From assembly GCA_021229015.1 (NCBI GenBank), contig CM037794.1, forward strand, positions 45,567,436 to 45,631,435: 64,000 nt of DNA, written 5' to 3'. Of this stretch, positions 40,564-49,642 are shown piece by piece. Every line of letters begins with the position of its first letter. Within the stretch, counting starts at the first letter, position 1. Position numbers and translations under genes: made by a program. Source of the DNA: Solen grandis. Taxonomy: Eukaryota > Mollusca > Bivalvia > Adapedonta > Solenidae. The notes under the pieces are model-generated. The model made no database searches, was not told the origin of the DNA, and worked only from the letters and a program-made list of their open reading frames with translations.

Positions 40564-41544
40564 GGTAAAGGGGTTTGGTAATCGTCAAGATTTACCGTCC
40601 CGGTACAAGTAAAGATAATATCGGAAAGTTTAATAGGACTTTACACGCCTATATATAAACCCCAATTAACGACAGGTAATGAGTTTTTCCTTAAAATATT
40701 ACGATCAATAAATATTTAGAAAATATCAATGTAATCATATTCAGATTTTGCTATTTTTTCTTCTAACATAAAATAAGCACACCTTCTTAAAATTCAAGCT
40801 AGAAAATGACGTTTCAACAGACTTATTTACTTCATAGAATTAGTTGTATATTGGTGGACCTCAATTCAATGTTTAATACCTCACCTGCACTAGTAGCATA
40901 GATAAAACATTTATTTACGCTCCTTGTCTGTACTACCGAAATCTCGTGTTCAACGCGTGTGCGTTGCAATTTTTGTTAATTGTTTTAAACATTCTTCTAA
41001 TGTATGGCACGTAACGACAATCGCCATGATTAACATGTGCAGTACAGTAGACAATACAGGCAATATCTATCCTAACACCGGCTCAAAATGGGTTGCCCAA
41101 ACAGTAATGAAGACTTTGTAGTTGGAATATAACAAGCATCCCTGTTTCGATCTTGGCTTTTCTATCCTTCAGCATTCTTAATCCAAAAACTGTTATAGTT
41201 GCATTACCAATGAGAGCGTAAACTTTACTCGCGCGAGATAATAGAAACTTTTACTTTACATTTTGGATTAGGCATGTTTGACACAAACTTCCTGTATAAA
41301 AGTAGCGGAAGTGATGTATCATACTGACTTTAAATCATCAGGTCATTCAAATTTTCAGATTGGCTCCTGGTTCTTTGCACATGCGTTTGTCCGTGGAAAT
41401 TGGAGGAGAGAGGATGAAAGCTCGTTTGCTCTGCTTTCAAAATGCTGCCATGATGTGAACCTCATTTGCCATTGGATGGAAGGAAAAAAGTGCGAGAAAG
41501 TATCCTCATTTGGACCCCTAAGTCATTTTAATAAAGAGGAAAAG
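32021..41544 (+). CDS. Gfo/Idh/MocA-family NAD(P)-dependent oxidoreductase, 5' six exons
   Basis: Members oxidise or reduce sugars, inositols and related compounds with NAD(P). Six exons (32021-32119, 34765-34849, 35074-35147, 35637-35696, 36387-36551, 41359-41544) give 223 residues. Residues 11-18 form the Rossmann dinucleotide motif (IVGAGNRG). Beta-strand VIICTPDRLHK is followed by the family's EKP signature at 102-104 (LLVEKPLA) with the presumed catalytic lysine, then CHVLRYTPWV, and HDV at 192-194 with the family's conserved histidine. The start ATG has A at -3 and G at +4. Family length is usually 350-450, so about half is missing after 41544. Substrate is unknown. No signal peptide; a cytosolic enzyme is likely. 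Confidence 0.85.
32120..33067. other. Oxidoreductase intron 1, first part
   Basis: A GA repeat (about 32711-32727) is followed by a G10 run. A degenerate reversed SINE head lies near 32590-32690 (GGGGATCGAATCC). Nothing else was recognised. Confidence 0.45.
33080..33332 (-). repeat. SINE family B with 12-bp target duplication
   Basis: It is the reverse-strand counterpart of 24223-24475 and has the same 253-bp length. CTGTACTAATGA flanks it at 33068-33079 and 33333-33344. The TCAAG-type tail is at the left. Confidence 0.9.
33598..33890 (+). repeat. SINE family A 3' part plus a shared 100-bp module
   Basis: From 33703 the SINE A body follows (GTGGTATCATGTCACATGTC, tail with CAACAACAACAAC). 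The 33598-33700 module (AGAAGTTGGTCTAAAATGCT) recurs in reverse at 38512-38590, joined to SINE A in the same way. Confidence 0.7.
34765..34849 (+). CDS. Oxidoreductase exon 2 (GC donor)
   Basis: The acceptor CATGGCAG ends at 34764. It encodes IVGVCEPRVDNRKMEAATYN and IPKDKIFT. The exon ends ACTG and is followed by GCAAGT, a GC-AG intron donor; the leftover G joins AC of the next exon to make aspartate. Confidence 0.8.
35074..35147 (+). CDS. Oxidoreductase exon 3
   Basis: The acceptor ACGTTTTAG ends at 35073 and the donor GTATAC starts at 35148. It encodes DWADAAKLDKFADAVIICTP and DRLHK, the fourth or fifth strand of the Rossmann fold. Confidence 0.82.
35235..35420 (-). repeat. SINE family A fragment, minus strand
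   Basis: ACCAGTCACATCCTGACATC and GGAACTACCCTG, then GGATTGAACC (reversed box B), give a degenerate copy in oxidoreductase intron 3. Confidence 0.6.
35637..35696 (+). CDS. Oxidoreductase exon 4 (EKP motif)
   Basis: The acceptor TTTCTTTTCAG ends at 35636. It encodes DPAIAFAKKGYHLLVEKPLA. The donor is taken as GTGGGT at 35697 because only this choice keeps the frame into TTEAGCREIV of the next exon. Confidence 0.85.
36387..36551 (+). CDS. Oxidoreductase exon 5
   Basis: The acceptor GATTGTCTAG ends at 36386 and the donor GTAGGT starts at 36552. It encodes TTEAGCREIVDTCKKH, then VTLSVCHVLRYTPWV and GAIGKVVHINHVEP: the start of the C-terminal alpha/beta domain. Confidence 0.85.
36552..37914. other. 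Oxidoreductase intron 5, first part, with hairpin
   Basis: CTCGTATTTATTTGATA at 37302-37318 is mirrored exactly at 37407-37423, and inner segments (GTTATATGATTTCATAT) also pair, giving a hairpin of about 120 bp. No exon was recognised. Confidence 0.6.
38325..38725 (-). repeat. Two adjacent SINE family A copies, minus strand
   Basis: The phrase GGGCCAACCAGTCCTG occurs at both 38478 and 38593, showing two copies: 38325-38590 (with the 100-bp module) and 38590-38725 (head part with GGGGATCGAACCC). Confidence 0.7.
39193..40157 (+). repeat. AACAAGAG-type element with roughly 170-bp core units, nested
   Basis: The start AACAAGAGTGCCAGTGCTGC includes an imperfect palindrome. Three or four units with AAGTTTTGAAAAGATTC and GGAGGAGTTGCGTTCAC follow. 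The end has ACGGACGGATGTACGGACAG and CGCCTCCGGCGGCGTATA. Confidence 0.75.
40524..40561. repeat. TA dinucleotide microsatellite
   Basis: About 18 uninterrupted TA units in the oxidoreductase intron 5. Confidence 0.9.
41359..41544 (+). CDS. Oxidoreductase exon 6
   Basis: The acceptor AAATTTTCAG ends at 41358 and the donor GTAGCT starts at 41545. It encodes IGSWFFAHAFVRGNWRRED, then SKCCHDVNLICHWM and KVSSFGPLSHFNKEEK, typical of this family before a cysteine-rich segment that is not found in the window. It lies 4.8 kb from exon 5. Confidence 0.85.
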
Positions 41545-41749
41545 GTAGCTGCAGTCAATCGCTCATATGAGCCACTTTCATAGTCTTAAGTTGACATCTT
41601 ATTTTACATTGAACTTCCAATTACTAGCAATCGGTCCTCTAATTTTTAATAAATGGCTTAACCCTTTCCCAGAAATTTGTTATCAGTTGTGAGTTTTGAT
41701 TACAAAAGCCAATATCAGTTTTATTTTATGAAAAGATCAAATCTTTATT

Positions 41750-42655
41750 ATTTATTTGTAAATGTATGATAAAACTGAACAAATACAAATACATTTTATA
41801 GCGCAAAAAGTATAAATATGCAATTGCGCTTCACAGAAAAAAGTCCTTGTACTTCATACAACATACACATAAATTCAAGCAATTTGGAATAATACATTAC
41901 TAGTCACAGTAAAACTTACTAAATATGTGAGTCTTGAGTTTGTTTCTAAAGATTGTTTCAGTCTCTTTAGCCTTTAAGTTTTTTGGGAGCATATTCCACC
42001 ATTTTGGTCCTACTACTGTCAATGCCCAATCGTTTTTTTTTGTTTTAAATCTTAGCAGAACAAACTGAATGTCACAGGATGATCGTAGGCGAAAGCTTCT
42101 TTGCACCCGAGTAAAGTTTCTGAGGTAACTTGGTGCAGTCCCATGTACAACACGGGAAAACGATGACAAGTACTTTATTTAAACATGATCCTCGCTCTAA
42201 CAGGCAACCAATGAAGTTGTTTTAAAATGTTATGACTGTTCAGTTTAAAAATTGCAGTTTGAAGTTTATCCAGCTGATCAGGTGGATGTCAGCAAAAAGT
42301 CCGTTGCAAAATTCAAGATGAGAAAGAATGAGTCCATGAACGAGAGACTCTGCTGATGTTTGTGTTATATTTTTACGGATACCTTTTAGTCTTCTGAGCT
42401 GAATATGTGCTATTAGACACTTTTTTACGAACGTCAAAGTCAAAATTCAGTGTACTTGTCATATGAACACAAAGGTCCCGCACGTGATCAACACGTTTCA
42501 CTTTACTGCCACCAACAGTCACTTTAGTAATGTTCAGCTTGTGTCATTGATGTTTTGTACCGTATGTGATGATTTCTGTTTTTGTATTATTCATCTTTAG
42601 TTTAGATTTTGTCATCCAGGAAATGATGTTATCAAGACAACTGTGAAGGTGATTA
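41750..42655 (-). mobile_element. CR1/L2-like LINE, 3' part (degenerate), left of an insertion
   Basis: Read on the minus strand, translated fragments include SLVHGLILSHLEFCNGLF, a WLPVRARI stretch near 42190-42220, GTAPSYLRNFTRVQRSFRLR and GPKWWNMLP, all typical of the C-terminus of CR1/L2/Rex reverse transcriptase proteins. Several stops and shifts break it. The 3' end near 41760 carries GCGCTATAAAATGTATTTG. The upstream (5') half continues at 47127 on the other side of a 4465-bp LINE. Confidence 0.75.
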
Positions 42656-42821
42656 GGGTGGAAGATTCACTCTGTTGATTGGAGTTCCGCTTCCGGTCTA
42701 AAGTAATGGACGCAATATTTTTCTCGCATATGAGGAGCTGTGGATATCTTTCATTTTAATTTCATTAAACTGATTTTGGACTTTTGAATTTTACATCGTG
42801 AATATCTTGAACTGATCAAAA

Positions 42822-43480
42822 ATGAATGAAGGAGTGAGTGATCATGAAAATAGTGGTTATAATACGATTATGACGACAAACAATCGCTTCGACCCGCTCT
42901 CCACAAAAGAAAATGGCGGTCATGTTTTTGTTGATAATAGTGAATGGACTAGAGTGGAAAACGATCGAAAACGTCAACGCACCAGCACAGGCAGTCAAAC
43001 TGGAGGTAGTACACTTTTTCAAACACCCAGTTTTGAAGTTTACAAAACGATGTCCGTCGATGATAAACTGTCAGTTATGTTTTATGAAATGAGTAACATA
43101 AACAACAAAGTTGATGAATGTTTGAGTATTCATAGTAAGGTACATGGCATCGAACGACAGATGGATGAACCCATGAATAGATTGACTCTTTTAGAGTACA
43201 AGTCGATAGATATTGAGGCTAGAAGCCGACGTAATAATCTTATCTTTGGTGGCATCTCTGAAGAGAGAAATGAAAACTGTTTTGATCAAATAGCTGATTT
43301 TCTGAAAGATCATCTAGATATTGACCGCTGCCCAGATATGTCTAGAGCGCATAGACTGGGCGCTACAATCGGGGTTCGGACAGTCCTATTATTGTGAATT
43401 TTGTCAACTCTAGAGATACGGAACATGCAATCTCGAGAGCAAATAAATTGAAGGGGACAAGATATAGCATCAATCGTGAA
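42822..43480 (+). pseudogene. LINE ORF1 (RNA-binding protein), frameshifted and truncated
   Basis: The start MNEGVSDHENSGYN opens a 191-codon frame with a coiled-coil-like middle (SNINNKVDECLSIHSKVHG) and the RRM entry motif EARSRRNNLIFGGISEE. At about 43360 (HRLG) one base is missing; the next frame continues SDSPIIVNFVNSRDTEHAIS to RYSINREC. ORF1 proteins coat LINE RNA. The 3' part is fused by deletion to endonuclease sequence. Confidence 0.75.
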
Positions 43481-43948
43481 TGTTTTGAACTTGTATGCAA
43501 GTTTGATGTTATCCAAACAGATGCCCTCTTTTCCGATGGACATAATGCTCTTCACTTAACAATTACCGTACCTGATATCAAATACCGAAGTGAAAATTCT
43601 CAATTTTACGCTACCTCACGTAAGTGGGACAATAGGTTTGCAAGTACATTTGTTGAAAACATTGATCTTGAGCAGGTTAATACACTTACCAATCAGCTAC
43701 GCTCCAATGTGGCTGACCCCCAGGCAATTGAACATGCCTCAATCCAGCTGTCACATATATTCCAGATTGCGTCAGCCCGGACTTTCCCTGCAAAGAAAAC
43801 TTTTATCGGTAAAAAGCATGCAAGTGACAAACCATGGTTTGGTCCTAAATGTTTCCAAGCTAGAAAAACTTACCATAACGCTAGAGATGAATATAGAAAA
43901 AATCCCACACCGGACAATAAAGTTAGGTTACAAAATTCTAGTAAATAG
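43480..43948 (+). pseudogene. LINE ORF2, endonuclease end and linker
   Basis: Following the ORF1 remnant in the same frame, FELVCKFDVIQTDALFSDGH retains the C-terminal part of an APE-type endonuclease with its SDGH motif, then a linker (WDNRFASTFVENIDLEQVN ... DKPWFGPKCFQARKTYHNAR). The N-terminal endonuclease, about 200 residues, is deleted. Confidence 0.7.
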
Positions 43949-44139
43949 AAAAAAACGAACAGAACAAAAAAATAAAATTCTTAAGAAATCTTGATACTAA
44001 GAAAAAAGCTAGTCCAACACCCACTATACATGAATTTTTTGACTACTTTAAGCATATAAATGTAAACACAATTGATGACCAAACGTTTGAAAATAACATT
44101 GCAACTGGTAAAAAACTTACCTTAATTCCCCAATAACAG

Positions 44140-46059
44140 AAATTTCAAAATGTATCAAGAATTTAAATAATTCAAAGGCTTCAAGTCCATATGATAATAT
44201 TCTGAATGAATATATCAAGTCGACAAAAACTTTATTCTTGCCTCTTTATCACCTCTTGTTTAATTCTGTATTGGAAACTGGATATATCCCAAACACTTGG
44301 TTAAAGGGCGTAATCATTCCCATCTATAAAAACAAAGGTGACCCTAAAGATCCTAGTAACTATAGGCCAATTACCATATTGAGCTGTTTAGGCAAATTGT
44401 TCACATCCGTCCTGAACGAGAGACTATCCACTTTCCTTGATGATTTTGATATTCTAGAAGAAAATCAGGCTGGTTTTCGGAAAGGATACTCATGTGCTGA
44501 CCATATTTTTACCTTGCATTCCTTGATTGAAATTCTGAAAAAAAAAGAAAAAACTCTTTTGCTGTTTTATTGATTTTTCTCAGGCGTTTGACAAAGTATG
44601 GAGAGCTGGTCTATGGCATAAGTTAATTCAAAGTTCAGTCAATGGGAAATTCTTTGATGTAATCAACAACATGTATAACAACATAAAATCATGTATTCAA
44701 CACGAAGGTCTTTTATCCAATACATTCTTATCCGAAATCGGGGTCAGACAAGTTGAAAATTTGTCACCTGTCCTATTTTCCATATTTCTTAATGATTTAC
44801 AGTCTTATATGAATATAAATGGTTCCATTGGCATTGAGCTCAAAGATCCCCCAACTCTCACATTATGGCTTAAGCTTTTGATCTTACTCTACGCAGATGA
44901 TACCATTTTATTCTCTGATTCAGAAGCAGATTTTCAGTCAAGTTTAAACACTTTCCATAATTATTATAAAGCTTGGCACCTTAAGGTTAATGTCAGTAAA
45001 ACTAAAATTATTGTATTTGGAGCTCGACAAACAAGAAAATTTGACTTTAAACTTGGAAACCACGCAGTTTAAATCACAAATCAATATCATTATCTTGGTG
45101 TAACTTTTTCGAGTAACGGATCTTTTTTAAATGCACGTAAACATATCTCCCAGCAGGCTACAAAGGCTATGCACTTATTATTTTCAAGAGCAAGAAACGC
45201 ATCCTTACCATTAGACCTAATACTTAAATTATTTGATCATACAGTTCTCCCAATCTTAACTTATGGCAGTGAAATATTTGGATTCGAAAATATAGACCTA
45301 TTAGAAAAAGTCCATAATAAATTTCTTAGAAGAATAACGAAAGCAAAACAGTCAACACCGATTTCTTTTTTGTATGGAGAACTAGGTAGATACCCCATTT
45401 CTGTAGAAGTGGAAAGTCGTATGATAGCGTTCTGGAACCGTTTATTACTTGGAAAAGAACAAAAAATAAGCTTACAAATTTATAAGTACATGATAAACCA
45501 AAAAGAATGTAAGTTTAAGTGGATAGAAAAGATTAAAAACATTTTAATATCTGTCGGGCGCCCTGACCTCTGGGAAAATCAATTTCAAATAAACAACAAG
45601 TACTTACATAAAGAAATAAAAAGAATTTTGATAGATAAATTTAAACATGATTAGCACGCAAAGCTCCAAACTTCTAACAAGGGTATTATTTATTCAAATT
45701 TTAAAGAAACTGTACATTTTGAAAACTATTTCATTCAACTGGAGGAGAAATATTATATTAACCTCTTTAAATTAAGAACAGCAAACCATGCACTTCCTGT
45801 TGAGACTGGTAGATATGACGGCACACTGTTTGAAAATAGATTGTGCACTTTGTGCGACAAGGGCCTGGTCGGTACTGAAGACCATTATCTATTAACCTGT
45901 GAATATTTCAAAAGGGACAGACAGACATTCCTTGATCCTAAAACCATCAATATCCCAAGTTATCATATTACATTCAGAACCCTGATGCAATCAAAGTCGG
46001 TTATTGTTTTGGAAAATATCAGTAAGTTCGCCTCAATCATTTTTAATAAATTTACATAG
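44140..46059 (+). pseudogene. LINE ORF2, reverse transcriptase and C-terminal finger
   Basis: The frame at 44238-44570 has GYIPNTWLKGVIIPIYKNKG, SNYRPITILSCLGKLFTSVL and NQAGFRKGYSCADHIF. A slip in the A-run near 44545 moves to the frame with IDFSQAFDKVWRAGLWHKL, LSPVLFSIFLNDL and LLYADDTILFSD. This last frame runs to 46059 with nonsense codons at 45070-45072 and 45652-45654. It ends with CTLCDKGLVGTEDHYLLTC, a CCHC-like finger. Confidence 0.82.
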
Positions 46060-47120
46060 AACTACGTTAAATGCTAATACCTCTTCGATCATGCTGTTCT
46101 TTGTTGATATTCACGTTCCCTTAATATAAAGCGTTTGACTTACTATTTGGAAGCATAATATAGCAACTTCGATCATATTTATCTTATATAAACGCTACAG
46201 GTATATATATTGGAAGAGCAAAAAGTCACTTACCTTCACTTACCTTTACCCGTCTTCTTCCAAATAAACACGTTTATAAATGCGTTTAACGCAAGTTATC
46301 CACTGTTGTGCGATTTTCATGTCTATTTCATGCCAGGTTCTATAAATAGCGTAAAGCGGTTAAGTTTGTTTATTTAAATACCGGCTGTTGTAGAATACAA
46401 TCGCTCTATTGTTAATCTTCGGAAATGTTTTCGGACATCGCCTTTATTTATGGCAGTATTGATATAAGTAACAAACATCCTCCCCCTCTCTCTCTTTGAT
46501 CATGTAACCGCTTCTTAAACGTGTTCCTGATGGCCCCCTCGTGTAATCATAAGCCTCTTCTTGGTTAGTCAAGAAAACATTTAATGCCACATCTCTCACT
46601 TTCTCTCTCTCTCTCTCTCTCTCTCTCGGAACCCATAGCCCCACTAACACACAGGTTTATTAGTTTCTTGTGTTATTTATTTAGTTATTCTTTTTTTCCT
46701 ACTATGTTGTTTGATTGGGTATGACCATGGTATGACCATTGAAGTGACTTTGACTATTTAAAAGGAATATATATATATTTATATATATCATTAAGTAATA
46801 TTACGCACTATAAATGAAATATCCAATTCAGTTAATGAATCTGCTTTATATTCATATACATGTATCTCTGTGTGTATGCGAGTGTGTATTTTTGGGCTTA
46901 TATGTGTATATTTACCTATATAATTGCATATTTTAGAAGCCTACATTAATCATTTGTTCATTATGCACCCATAAAAAAGATGTTGTCCCCCCCTCCACTG
47001 TTCCTGATAAAATCTACAATGACCGGAAAATTCATATGTATTATGTAAATGTTTGTACGTTTTATACCCATGTTGTACCATATGTACCTGGGAAAATAAA
47101 AGATATGTTCTGTTATGTTC
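46060..47120 (+). repeat. LINE 3' untranslated region with CT microsatellite
   Basis: No reading frame. A CT repeat at about 46602-46627 and TATATATATTTATATATAT at 46770-46788 occur inside. The length (about 1060 bp) is long for a LINE 3' end, so a further small insertion may be hidden here. Confidence 0.5.
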
Positions 47121-47126
47121 TGATTA

Positions 47127-47330
47127 CCGGCTTGTACTCTAAAAGCAACCTTATAGTCGTCCGCGTAACCACAGAGGTCCGATTACTCTGTTAGCGATAT
47201 ACATATATAATAACCGGTCCGGCACAAGAGCCCTGAGGCACACCAAAACATTACACATCTCTTTCACAAGTCATTAGCGGAGAAGTTAATAATATCATAA
47301 TGATTAGATCTTTATTATGAAAAAACGAAA
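47127..47330 (-). mobile_element. CR1/L2-like LINE, reverse transcriptase core, right of the insertion
   Basis: The minus strand encodes FGVPQGSCAGPV (47221-47250) and LCGYADDYKVAF with the catalytic YADD at 47156-47167. It continues in frame into the minus-strand fragment at 42649 when the intervening LINE and one TGATTA copy are removed. An internal stop lies between the two motifs. Confidence 0.78.
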
Positions 47331-47677
47331 GTAATACACTTATATAGTTTTAACGACCATTATGATTAGTTGTACTCTTTATTGGCTATTCAAGTTCAAG
47401 TTCAAGTTCATTTATTACTCTCAGCACATATACATGTGATATGAGGTGATAAACATAATTATAACATAATTACTTTGACCAGGCTGTGATTGGTCGATTT
47501 AAAGTAATACAAACAGAATAACATCAATAGACAACTAAATACTATAGCACAAAAAAGAAAGAAAAAACAAAAAACAATGAACATAAAATTATACAATGTT
47601 AATATTGAACTAAAACTATCACATAAAAAGAACAAGACGCTTTTACGTAGCAATCTACATGTACATGCGATAACGAG

Positions 47678-47682
<5 letters not shown>

Positions 47683-47713
<31 letters not shown>
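47683..47713. repeat. AG dinucleotide microsatellite
   Basis: About 15 AG units just after the LINE stop codon, in its 3' untranslated part. Confidence 0.9.
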
Positions 47714-47717
<4 letters not shown>

Positions 47718-47729
47718 AGTGATATACAA

Positions 47730-49432
47730 TTATAATATGCCAGGTGGATTTTTTAATGTTACTAAAACAGTTTTAATGAATTTACTGAGTTTGATTAATT
47801 TACTAACATCATTCTCGCACATAACAGATTTAAAATGTAAAATATTATTGTTTTGAACTCTTACATGAGGGATAAGCAAATTTCTTTGACTACTAAAATA
47901 TGGACAACTGAATATATAATGGAATTCATCTCCTATATCATTTATGTTACACAAATTACAGTTACGTTCATTTCTTTCAATATTTTGCCATCTTCCTTTT
48001 TCAACTGGTAGGTGGTTATTACATAATCTGAAATCAACAAGAGGTTTAACATACATTTCAGGTAAAACATTCAAATAGGTTTCATATTTAAATTCTGTTT
48101 TATAAAGTCTATAGTTAAAACACTTTTGGGATTCGTTAATTTGGCTACTCCAATTTTGAACAAACTGATTCTTAAGTGAAGTTTCAATCTTCTGGAGCAA
48201 CATATTACAAGATCCATTAAAATATTGATCGTGCCAAATATAGCTTAAACCACATTCATCAAATATTCTTTTTACCATTGTTAACCAGGGATATGGAATA
48301 TTGTTTTCGTTTGAGTGTTTCAAAGTAACTTTATAGAGAAGAGAAGATAGTTGATAATTACTATTAACAAGTTTATACCAAAACCCAATAACTCGTTTCT
48401 TTATTTGTATATTTAAAGGGTATCGCCCTAATTCTCCATATAACATTATATGTGGTGTACTTTTTTTAACATTCAAAATATACTTAAGACAATCTGTGTG
48501 AACCTTTTCAATCAAACTGATATCTCCAATATTCCATACTTCACAACCATACAATAAAACAGGTACTACAGTGCTATCAAAAAGCTTCAACTGGCAATCA
48601 ACAGGTAAGTATAAATTTCTAATTTTAGTAAGTAAACTCATAAGGGCTTTTCTGGCTTGCTCACACGCGTGTTTTTTTGCAGCAGTAAACTTTCTATTCT
48701 TTGAAAAAATTATACCAAGATATTTGAATGTATCAACAATTTCAAAAGCATGATTGTTTATATTAATATTTCGCTTTCGTTTTGGTTTATCTCCAAATAC
48801 AAGTATTTTTGATTTATCAACATTAACTTCTAGTTTCCATAAGTCACAATAGTTAATGAATGTATGTAATAATGATGTTAGTTCTTGTTCACTGCAAATA
48901 TCACCGTATCATCTGCATACAGCAGTACAACAAGTTTAAGGTATATAAAAAGATCTTCATCAGATATATCAATACTTGAAACATTATGAGTCAGCATATA
49001 ATTTTCTAAATCATTCAAATAAAGAGAAAAAAGTATCGGTGAGAGATTTTCACCCTGCCTCAAGCCCTTACAACATGGAAAATATTCACTTCGTGTATTA
49101 TTAATAAGAAGACATGATTTAATATCTTTATACATTTGTTTTATTACATTTAACAGTTTACCATTAATATTATACTTTACAACCTTTGACCATAAACCAG
49201 CTCGCCATACTGAATCAAATGCCTTTCTGAAATCAATAAAAGCACAAAATAGTTTTAACTTTTTAACTTTACAATATTCAGATAGTGTATAAAGAATAAA
49301 AATATTGTCAATGGTGCTGTGATTTTTGCGAAATCCCGCCTGATTTTTGTTTAGAAGATCATTGTTTTCCAAATATTTAGTCAATCTATTGTTGATAACC
49401 GCAGTAAATAATTTACCAAGACAACTGAGCAA
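47730..49432 (-). pseudogene. LINE ORF2 (reverse transcriptase), one frameshift, 5' part in gap
   Basis: From 49432 leftwards: LSCLGKLFTAVINNRL, NQAGFRKNHSTIDNIF, CAFIDFRKAFDSVWRAGLW, LRQGENLSPILFSLYLNDL and LLYADDTVIF with YADD at 48908-48919. A shift at about 48895 leads into the frame SEQELTSLLHTFINYCDLWK and on to the 303-codon stretch starting at 48641. That stretch contains CNLCNINDIGDEFHYIFSC, a CCHC-like finger, and stops at 47730. Apart from the one shift it is open, so it is younger than its neighbour. Confidence 0.85.
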
Positions 49433-49435
49433 AGT

Positions 49436-49535
49436 NNNNNNNNNNNNNNNNNNNNNNNNNNNNNNNNNNNNNNNNNNNNNNNNNNNNNNNNNNNNNNNNN
49501 NNNNNNNNNNNNNNNNNNNNNNNNNNNNNNNNNNN
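49436..49535. other. Assembly gap (100 N)
   Basis: Exactly 100 unknown bases; a scaffold join of unknown true size. It cuts a LINE and lies between two convergent genes that both miss their 3' exons. Confidence 0.99.
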
Positions 49536-49642
49536 TAGGCAGTAAGCTTTACACACTTAATTTAATTGAAGCTTAAGGAACCAAAATGAACATCTTAAGC
49601 AGACTTAGCGGAAACTGAAATTTGACCTTAAAATATCTCAAC

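Larger units (their letters stand above)
42656..47120 (+). mobile_element. Non-LTR retrotransposon (APE-type LINE), nearly full but internally deleted
   Basis: The 4465-bp insert is flanked by TGATTA at 42650-42655 and 47121-47126. It holds an ORF1 with the RRNNLIFGG motif, the last part of the endonuclease (FSDGHNALHL), reverse transcriptase with YADD at 44890-44901, and a C-terminal CCHC-like finger. The 3' end is GGGAAAATAAAAGATATG plus TTCTG-type repeats. Frameshifts, nonsense codons and a deletion make it inactive. The clade is probably I/Nimb-like; not certain. Confidence 0.85.
47390..49435 (-). mobile_element. Second non-LTR retrotransposon, minus strand, cut by the gap
   Basis: The 3' end is at the left with a repeated TTCAAG (47390-47410; CTTGAA on the coding strand). 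Coding sequence runs leftwards from the N gap. It resembles the plus-strand LINE at 42656 (same LYGELGRYP and finger region), so both belong to one clade. Confidence 0.82.

Noticed and set aside
41278..41583. Single-exon 101-codon gene
   Set aside because: Only 41359-41544 is conserved and splice-bounded; the rest is intron read-through. It is exon 6 of the oxidoreductase.
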